Shown here: one piece after another, positions 58,069 to 64,000 of the stretch
Numbering within the stretch: position 1 is the first letter of the stretch
How the letters are laid out: every line of letters begins with the position of its first letter
NCBI RefSeq assembly: GCF_001294645.1
Contig: NZ_CP011869.1
Span: 178,174-242,173, forward strand
DNA: 64,000 bases
Direction: 5' to 3'
Origin: Pseudonocardia sp. HH130629-09
Lineage (GTDB): Bacteria; Actinomycetota; Actinomycetes; Mycobacteriales; Pseudonocardiaceae
Program-made: the position numbers and the translations under genes
Notes under the pieces: generated by a model
The model's input: only the letters and a program-made list of their open reading frames with translations
Told to the model about the DNA's origin: nothing
The model's database searches: none

Positions 58069-58946
58069 TGGCCGCCCGCCTGCGCGACCTCCACAACCCG
58101 CACCTGCCCGGACTCCGTTCAGGCGGTCCGGTGTCGGGCAGCCGCGGTCGTGCGGTGCTGATCCTCGGCGCGGTCGGGGTACTCGTCCTGGCGCTGCTCG
58201 TCGGGCTGGTGGTGTCGCTGACTGGCCTGTTCTCCAGCGGCGGGTCCTCGGGGCCCGACGCAGCGCCCGCGGCGGGTAGCGCGGCGGGCCCGGAGGTGTC
58301 GGGGCAGGGGGCTGTGGGATCGGGCCCGCAGGCCGAAGCCGCGCTGGCCCGCGCCCCGATGCTTGAGCTACCCGCTCAGGCTGTGCTCCCGCACGCGCTG
58401 TCCTCCCGTTCCGCCGGGGCGCCGATCGCGCTGCCCGCACCGCGGCAGGTGGCCGGGGTGCCGGTCCCGACCGGGTTCGACGACACCCCTGAGGGCGCGA
58501 TCGCCCAGGCGGTCGAGCTGACCCGGACCGGGGCGGCCGGGATGGACCCGCAGGTCTGGGCGCAGGCCTACACCTCGCTGGCCGAGCCCGGCGCCGCCGC
58601 GGCGGACCAGACCCCGGCCGCACGGGACATGGTCGGGTTCCGGCGAGCGGCGAACCTGCCCCGCACCGGGCCCCGCGAGGGTATGACCATCTCGTGGGCG
58701 CCGACCTCGGCGATGATCAAGGGCAGCACCGACGACGGCCGCTACACCGTGGTGTGTGTGCTCGGTGAGCTGGTCACCGACTACAAGGGGCGGGTCGCCT
58801 CCGGCGGCTGGGGCAACTGCCTGCCGCTGCGCCGCATGGGCGAGCAGTGGCGCGTCGCCTCCGGGCCCGCCGCCTGGGTCGCCCCGGCCGCGTGGCCGGG
58901 CAGCGACGAAGCGATCGCGGCCGGCTACCGGGACATCACCCGATGA
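58068..58946 (+). CDS. VirB8-like bitopic membrane protein
   Basis: A 292-aa protein with a basic N-terminus, one transmembrane helix (AVLILGAVGVLVLALLVGLV, ~residues 25-45), a Ser/Gly/Ala linker, and an extracytoplasmic domain of ~170 residues (EGAIAQAVELTRTGAAG; ISWAPTSAMIKGSTDDGRYT) matching the NTF2-like assembly-factor plan of VirB8/TcpC. It would scaffold the channel. It overlaps both neighbours by a few bases. Confidence 0.75.
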   Translation: MAARLRDLHNPHLPGLRSGGPVSGSRGRAVLILGAVGVLVLALLVGLVVSLTGLFSSGGSSGPDAAPAAGSAAGPEVSGQGAVGSGPQAEAALARAPMLELPAQAVLPHALSSRSAGAPIALPAPRQVAGVPVPTGFDDTPEGAIAQAVELTRTGAAGMDPQVWAQAYTSLAEPGAAAADQTPAARDMVGFRRAANLPRTGPREGMTISWAPTSAMIKGSTDDGRYTVVCVLGELVTDYKGRVASGGWGNCLPLRRMGEQWRVASGPAAWVAPAAWPGSDEAIAAGYRDITR

Positions 58947-60745
58947 CCAACACGGTGGGCCCCGCAGCACAGCTCGGCCGCTACCTCCCCACCCAGGACC
59001 CTGCACCTCCCGGCGGAGGCGGGGGTGGTGCCGGCGGTGGCGGTGGCGGTGGCGGTGTGTCGAACTGGTTGGGCGGTGTGGCCGGCGACGTCGCGCAGTC
59101 CGCGTTCAGCGACGCCATGCAGATGGTGTGGGACGGCGCGATCTGGCTGCTCAAGGGCGCCTTCGACCTCGCCGACAAGGTCTCGCAGGTCAACCCGAGC
59201 ACCATCACCGGCCGCACCTCCGACGACGGCGGCCTGCCTGCCGCGGGTAGCGGGGCGTCGGTGGACGTGTCGTCGCTGTGGTCGTCGATGATCTGGCTGG
59301 CCGCGATGATCGCGCTCGGCCTGTTCTTCTACCAGCTGATCACCGTCGCGCTGCGCGGCGGCCGCGGCATGTTCCGCGCCGTCACCGGACCCGCCCAGTT
59401 CGGGATCGCGCTGGCGGTCACCACCGGCGCGGTCGCGATCCTGCTCACCGCCGCAGACGGGCTCACCCAGCTGTTCCTGTCCAGCCTGTCCGAACAGTCC
59501 AGCTTCACCTCCGCGCTGGACAACCCCATCGTGGCCGACCGGTTCGGCGACAACCCCGACCTCGGCGAGGTCGAGGAGGGAGTGCGGTCGATGGTGCTGG
59601 GGCTGGCCGCGGTGTTCGGGGTCATCCCCGCCGCCGTCGGCTTCGCCCTGCAGATGATCTTCCGGGCGGCGGCGATCATGGTGCTGATCGCCGCGGTGCC
59701 CGTGGCGGCAGCCTGCCTGGCCGCGGACACGACGGCGTCGGTGTTCTGGCGCACGGTGCGCTGGATCGTCGCCGCGGTGCTGATGAAACCCGCGCTCGCA
59801 CTCGTCCTGGTCATCGGGGTCAACGTGATGGCCCGCGCCGAAGGGGTCGCCGGTCTCCTCGCGGGCACCGCGGTGCTGTTGGTGTCGCTGTTCTGCCCGA
59901 TGGTGCTCTACCGGCTGCTCGCCTTCGTCGACCCTGGCACCGGCGCCGGGATGGCGGTGCGCTCCTTCGGCTCGGCTGGCGGTTCCGGATCGGCCGGCAG
60001 CGACGGCGGCAGCAGCGAAGCCATCAACGTCGCCCGCCAGATGCAGTCCTCCGGTGGCACGGGCGGTGGCGGCGAGCTCGGCGGCAGCACCGCGTCCACC
60101 GCGTCCACCGGAGCCGCCGGACGTGCCGCCGGCACCGGGGCGGGCGGGTCCGCGGCGGGTTCTGCAGGCGGCGGCGCCGCCGCGGGCAGTGGCGGTGCGG
60201 CCGCCGGTGGTGCGGCCGCCGGGATCGGCGCCGCGGGCGGGGTCGCCGGAGCCGCGATCGTCGGCGGTTACCTCGCCACGAAGGCCGCCGGACAGGCCGC
60301 GGGCGGCTACGCCTCGTCCCAGATGGCCCAGACCGGGATCGGACACCCCGGCCCCGCCCCGGGCGCTGGGGCCGGCGGCGGGCAGATCGGCTCCGCTGCG
60401 GGCGGCGCCTACTCCTCGGCCACGACCACCTCGGACTGGTCGGGACAGGCACCGACCGCCGACGCGAGCCCGGTCGGGTCCGGCCCGGACGGTCCCGACG
60501 GCCGCACGAGCGGGTCCGCGCCCGGCCCACCGCCGGTCGACTCCGGCCCACCGGAGACCGGCCGACCCGACCCCGGACCCTCCCCCGGTTCGTCGGGCCG
60601 CCCTCCTGAGCCCCCGCCGGTGACCGCCGGCACGGACGGGGCGCCCACCACCCCGGCCGAGCCGCCCCGCGCCGAACCGTCGCCAGCAGAACCGTCCCGG
60701 GCGCAACCGCGCCATCCTGCCCCGCCCGGTGAGGAGCCGACCTGA
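58943..60745 (+). CDS. VirB6/TrbL-like polytopic channel protein
   Basis: A 600-aa protein with a Gly-rich N-terminus, 5-6 transmembrane helices between residues ~110 and 330 (MIWLAAMIALGLFFYQLITV; VFGVIPAAVGFALQMIF; VAGLLAGTAVLLVSLFCPMV) and a ~270-residue Gly/Ala/Ser/Pro cytoplasmic or exported tail. The plan is that of VirB6/TrbL-type pore proteins of Gram-positive conjugation. ATG 58,943 overlaps the VirB8-like stop; the end overlaps the next gene. Confidence 0.8.
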   Translation: MTNTVGPAAQLGRYLPTQDPAPPGGGGGGAGGGGGGGGVSNWLGGVAGDVAQSAFSDAMQMVWDGAIWLLKGAFDLADKVSQVNPSTITGRTSDDGGLPAAGSGASVDVSSLWSSMIWLAAMIALGLFFYQLITVALRGGRGMFRAVTGPAQFGIALAVTTGAVAILLTAADGLTQLFLSSLSEQSSFTSALDNPIVADRFGDNPDLGEVEEGVRSMVLGLAAVFGVIPAAVGFALQMIFRAAAIMVLIAAVPVAAACLAADTTASVFWRTVRWIVAAVLMKPALALVLVIGVNVMARAEGVAGLLAGTAVLLVSLFCPMVLYRLLAFVDPGTGAGMAVRSFGSAGGSGSAGSDGGSSEAINVARQMQSSGGTGGGGELGGSTASTASTGAAGRAAGTGAGGSAAGSAGGGAAAGSGGAAAGGAAAGIGAAGGVAGAAIVGGYLATKAAGQAAGGYASSQMAQTGIGHPGPAPGAGAGGGQIGSAAGGAYSSATTTSDWSGQAPTADASPVGSGPDGPDGRTSGSAPGPPPVDSGPPETGRPDPGPSPGSSGRPPEPPPVTAGTDGAPTTPAEPPRAEPSPAEPSRAQPRHPAPPGEEPT

Positions 60746-62277
60746 TGAGCACCGACACCGCCTCGAGCGGGCCACGGATCCACCGGGGCCTCAACCACAA
60801 GGAGGGAATCGGCTGGATCGCCGGGATGACCCCGGTCCAGGCGTTCCTGCTCATCGCCGTATGCGCCCCGGCACTGATCGCGATGTCACGCAACCAGTGG
60901 TCAGCGACCGTGAGCTGGGGCCTGTTCGCCGGGTTCGTCGCCGTCCTGATCCTCGTCCCGGTCCACGGCCGCCCCGCCTTCCGCTGGCTCGCCGACCTGA
61001 TCATGTTCCAGACAGGAGTGCTGATGCGCTGGTCTCCCTGGCAGTCCCGCGCCGCCGCCGGCCTCGCCGGTGACCGCATCGAACCCGACCTGCCCGGGAT
61101 CCTGGCCCGCTTGGAGTTCCCGGACGGCCCGGAGTTCCTCGGATCGCGGATCTGCCTGATCCACGACACCGCCGAAGGCCGCTGGGGCGCAACTGCGAAG
61201 CTCACCCACTCCGGGGTCGGAATGCTGTCCGATGACGAGTGCGAACGCCTCGCCTCCCGGCTCGGGTCGATGCTGGTCGGGCTCGGGCACCGCGAGATCG
61301 TCGACCGGGTCTCGCTGTGCGTGCGCACCGTGCCCGATGACGGCACCGAGTACAGCGTGTGGCGCGACCGCCATCAGCGCGGCGACGCCCCCGCCCTCGC
61401 CCGGCAGGTCACCGCCGAGATCGACCGCGACGTCGCATCGGTCTCCGTACGCACCGAGCTGTTCGTGACCGTGTCCGGCACCGAGGAGGCGCTGCGCCGC
61501 CCCGCCAAGGCCGCCGGCGGCGGGATCACCGGCCGCGCCTACGCCCTCTACCGGCTCCTGGAGGGCGTCGCCGACGGGCTGCGGGGGCTCGGGGTGACCT
61601 CGGTGACCTGGCTGACCTCCACCGGCGTCGCCGAGTCGATCAAGACCGGGTTCAACCCGGCCGCAGCGGCGAGCCTGTCGTTCCGCCACCTCACCAGCCC
61701 CGACCCCGACGGCACCGTCGGGCTGCCGATCTCCCAGGCCGGCCCCGCTCTCGCGCCGACCCCGGCCGCGCGGGCTTATCACCACGACGGGTTCTCCTCG
61801 GTGTCCTACGCCGTGCAGCCGCCGGAGTCGGGCACGATCTTCGGCTCGCTGGGACCGCTACTGGCGGTGCGCACCGCAGGGGAACGCCGCACCCTGGCGG
61901 TGCACTACGAGATCCTCTCCGCCGCCGAGGGCTCCCGGGTCGTCAAGAGCGACCGATTCCGCAACAACGTGCTGGTCGACGCGAAAGCCGCCCGCGGGTT
62001 CAACACCACCGAGATCGACTCACGGCGCCAGCGCGGCGCCCGCGAGCAGGAAGCCGCGGTCGCAGCCGGGCACGCCGTGGTCCGCTTCACCATCGCCTCC
62101 TCGATCACCGTCCCGGCCGACTGGAACGTCGAGGACCACGCCGCCCGCCTGGAGAACGACGCCTCGGGCAGGTTCCGGCTACTACGCCTCGAACTCGCCC
62201 AGGACTCCGCGTTCGTCGCCGCCGCGCTCCCGGTCGGGATCGGGCTGCCCCGCCAGAAGAGGGCCTTCACCGCATGA
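60745..62277 (+). CDS. SCO6880-like type IV secretion protein
   Basis: A 510-aa protein with a conserved N-terminus (GLNHKEGIGWIAGMTPVQAF), two membrane helices (residues ~28-75, as in PrgI/VirB3), then a large soluble domain (FPDGPEFLGSRICLIHDTAE; AYHHDGFSSVSYAVQPPESG). This is the SCO6880 family, always found before a VirB4-like ATPase in actinobacterial conjugative elements. Thought to couple the inner-membrane ring to VirB4. It overlaps VirB4 by ATGA. Confidence 0.85.
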   Translation: MSTDTASSGPRIHRGLNHKEGIGWIAGMTPVQAFLLIAVCAPALIAMSRNQWSATVSWGLFAGFVAVLILVPVHGRPAFRWLADLIMFQTGVLMRWSPWQSRAAAGLAGDRIEPDLPGILARLEFPDGPEFLGSRICLIHDTAEGRWGATAKLTHSGVGMLSDDECERLASRLGSMLVGLGHREIVDRVSLCVRTVPDDGTEYSVWRDRHQRGDAPALARQVTAEIDRDVASVSVRTELFVTVSGTEEALRRPAKAAGGGITGRAYALYRLLEGVADGLRGLGVTSVTWLTSTGVAESIKTGFNPAAAASLSFRHLTSPDPDGTVGLPISQAGPALAPTPAARAYHHDGFSSVSYAVQPPESGTIFGSLGPLLAVRTAGERRTLAVHYEILSAAEGSRVVKSDRFRNNVLVDAKAARGFNTTEIDSRRQRGAREQEAAVAAGHAVVRFTIASSITVPADWNVEDHAARLENDASGRFRLLRLELAQDSAFVAAALPVGIGLPRQKRAFTA

Positions 62278-63953
62278 GACTCTTCCCCAGTCGCCGGCGG
62301 CCCCAGCCCCGTAGCACCGGTGAGCTGCTCTCCCAGTTCACCGACCTCGACGGGATCCCGATCACCCCGCCCAGCACCGAACACGACCAGCCCATCGAGC
62401 AGACCGGACGCAGGTCAGGCGGGCGGCAGCGGGTCAACCAGGCCACCGCGCCCCTCCAGGGGCCACGTGAGCCGGGGCGCGGGTGGGCCGCGGTCGACGC
62501 CTCCCGGCGCGCTCCGGTCTACCGGGCCACCACCGCCGAGGTCGGCGGCCTGTTCCCGCTGCTGGCCTCCAACGGTGTCCCCGCGATCGGTGCCCGGCTG
62601 GGCTACGACACCCAGTCCGGGGGCGCCTTCTACGTCCACCCCACCGAGTGGGTCCTGCGCCAGATGGTCACCAACCCGAACATGGTGGTGTTCGGCGAAC
62701 CCGGCCGCGGCAAGTCCTCCACGGTCGTGGCGCTGATGCTGCGGATGATGCTGTTCGGGGTCCGCTCGCTGATCTCCGGTGATGTGAAGGGCGAGTACAC
62801 CCCGCTGCTGCGCTCGCTCGGGATCACCCCGATCGCGCTCGGCCGCGGTAGCCCGCACCGGCTCAACGCCCTGGACCTCGGACCGATCCGCACCCGCTGG
62901 ACGGATTGGGGTGTCGAGCGCCAGCGTGAGGAGCTCACCGGGATCACCGCCCGCTGGACCCGGCTGCTCACCGCGCTGGCAGAAGCCCAGGGCTATGACC
63001 CCACCGTCACCGACGAACTCGTCCTGTCCACCGTGCTCACCCGACTGGTCGGGGCCACCGACGGCTACACCGAGCTGCGCCCCATCACGATCCCGCAGGT
63101 CGTGGCCCAGCTCGCCGCACCCGGCGACGACTTGTGGCGCGAGCTGCGCTTCGCCGACCGCCGCCAGTTCCTCGACCACACCCGCCAGATCACCGACGCC
63201 CTGTCCAACCTCGTCGTCGGCCCACTGGCCGGGCTGTTCGACGAACCCACCAACTTCGACCTCGACTGGGACGCCCCGGTCCAGTCGATGGACCTCTCCC
63301 TGCTGCGCAGCCGCGGGGACCAGGCGATCGCGGTCGCGCTGACCTGCCTCGGCTCCTGGTCGTCGATGATCACCGACCTGCAGGACGACGGCGACGTGCG
63401 CATCGTCGTCCGCGACGAGGTGTGGCGCCAGATGCGCCTCGGACTGCGCGCCGTCCAGGCCGTCGACTCGGACCTGCGGCTGTCCCGGGCCGAACGCAAG
63501 ATCCAGCTCCTGGTGATGCACAAGCCCTCCGACCTGCTCTCGGTCGGCGCCGCCGGCTCCCAGGAGGTCTCCATCGCCAAAGACCTCCTCGCCCTGTGCT
63601 CCACCCGGATCCTGCTCGGCCAGTCCACCCGGGTCGGCGACGAGCTCGCCGACGAGCTCGGGCTGTCCGAGCGCGAACAGGCCGTGATCACCGGATGGGC
63701 GATGGAGGGCCAGGGCCGAGCGCTATGGAAGCTGGAGAACCGGCCCGGCATGAAGATCCAGACCGTGCTCTCGGCGACCGAGCGCGCCATCTTCGACACC
63801 AACGCCGGGCTGCGCGCCACCGCCCACGACCAGCCCGGCACCCCCACGGGTGGGCGGCCGCGGCTGGTCGCCGTCCCCGCCACCGCAGGTAGCGGCCCGG
63901 CGGTGGCCGGCGCCGGTGGGGATCCGGCGCGGCGCAACGGCACCCACCGGTGA
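62274..63953 (+). CDS. VirB4-like conjugation ATPase
   Basis: A 559-aa ATPase with Walker A VVFGEPGRGKSSTVVALMLR (~residue 145), SLISGDVKGEYTPLLRSLG just after, Walker B VRIVVRDEVWRQMRLGL (~385), and MHKPSDLLSVGAAGSQEVS with CSTRILLGQST, all typical of VirB4/TraC/TcpF. It lacks the large N-terminal VirB4 domain, which in actinobacteria is supplied by the SCO6880-like partner just upstream. It would power assembly and substrate transfer in the cytoplasm. Confidence 0.9.
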   Translation: MRLFPSRRRPQPRSTGELLSQFTDLDGIPITPPSTEHDQPIEQTGRRSGGRQRVNQATAPLQGPREPGRGWAAVDASRRAPVYRATTAEVGGLFPLLASNGVPAIGARLGYDTQSGGAFYVHPTEWVLRQMVTNPNMVVFGEPGRGKSSTVVALMLRMMLFGVRSLISGDVKGEYTPLLRSLGITPIALGRGSPHRLNALDLGPIRTRWTDWGVERQREELTGITARWTRLLTALAEAQGYDPTVTDELVLSTVLTRLVGATDGYTELRPITIPQVVAQLAAPGDDLWRELRFADRRQFLDHTRQITDALSNLVVGPLAGLFDEPTNFDLDWDAPVQSMDLSLLRSRGDQAIAVALTCLGSWSSMITDLQDDGDVRIVVRDEVWRQMRLGLRAVQAVDSDLRLSRAERKIQLLVMHKPSDLLSVGAAGSQEVSIAKDLLALCSTRILLGQSTRVGDELADELGLSEREQAVITGWAMEGQGRALWKLENRPGMKIQTVLSATERAIFDTNAGLRATAHDQPGTPTGGRPRLVAVPATAGSGPAVAGAGGDPARRNGTHR

Positions 63954-63961
63954 GCTGACCC

Positions 63962-64000
63962 GTGGACCAGAAAAAGGCGACGATCGCACTCGCGCTGTCC
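63962..64000 (+). CDS. Next conjugation gene, first 13 codons
   Basis: GTG at 63,962 opens VDQKKATIALALS: basic then hydrophobic, as at the start of a signal or membrane segment. Eight bases after the VirB4 stop. The window ends here, so the product (often an NlpC/P60 hydrolase at this position) cannot be named. Confidence 0.5.
   Translation, partial: MDQKKATIALALS

Overview
The window is very GC-rich DNA with strong third-position G/C bias, GTG and TTG starts, ATGA/GTGA gene overlaps, Rpf and EspR-like proteins and an actinobacterial type IV secretion set (SCO6880-like plus VirB4). This points to an actinobacterium, most likely Pseudonocardiaceae such as Pseudonocardia. The genus is inference. 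The mosaic layout suggests a plasmid or an integrated conjugative element.

1-17,080 is an intact-looking biosynthetic cluster with two divergent arms. The minus arm (13,350 to 1) is a chain of overlapping genes: AMP-dependent ligase, Cys-tailed cupin, a 1,748-aa iterative-type PKS (KS-AT-DH-KR-ACP, the layout of bacterial 6-methylsalicylate synthases), LuxE-like acyl-protein synthetase, LuxC-like acyl reductase, a KAS III-like protein lacking the Cys-His-Asn triad, a P450 and an aromatic-acid-type MFS permease. The plus arm holds an MFS exporter, a stand-alone acyltransferase and an aldo/keto reductase. Together they suggest an (aromatic) polyketide acid that is activated and reduced to an aldehyde.

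17,080-36,300 is a graveyard of mobile DNA and broken genes: a ferritin-like remnant, a truncated hydrolase, an intact Fic toxin/antitoxin pair, a small gene split by nested IS21 and IS256 elements (target duplications of both readable), a truncated istA, an IS3 element, a relaxase fragment, and a dead NRPS locus (acyltransferase, serine hydroxymethyltransferase-like gene, NRPS, sugar epimerase fragment). The NRPS locus is broken by an ISL2-group IS5-family element, a related 165-bp MITE and a frameshift. An IS1380 element and a TSUP permease close the region. Four MITE copies (165, 165, 67 and 43 bp) belong to one family; the two short ones are built from two right ends or two left ends in inverted orientation.

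36,300-49,150 carries a secreted CE15-like esterase, a frameshifted beta-propeller lipoprotein, an ECF sigma factor operon split by an IS5-family element that has a TnpR-like passenger gene, a large HTH-STAND-WD40 NTPase, a MurL-like epimerase, two identical-architecture ECF-type promoter motifs, a small protein and an EspR/XRE regulator.

49,400-64,000 is a continuous plus-strand conjugation module: TcpC-like protein, ParA/MinD ATPase (probable frameshift), secreted GH16, secreted Rpf-domain protein, secreted S1 protease, a degenerate ParA-like protein, VirB2-, VirB8-, VirB6-like proteins, an SCO6880-like protein and VirB4. It runs off the right edge.
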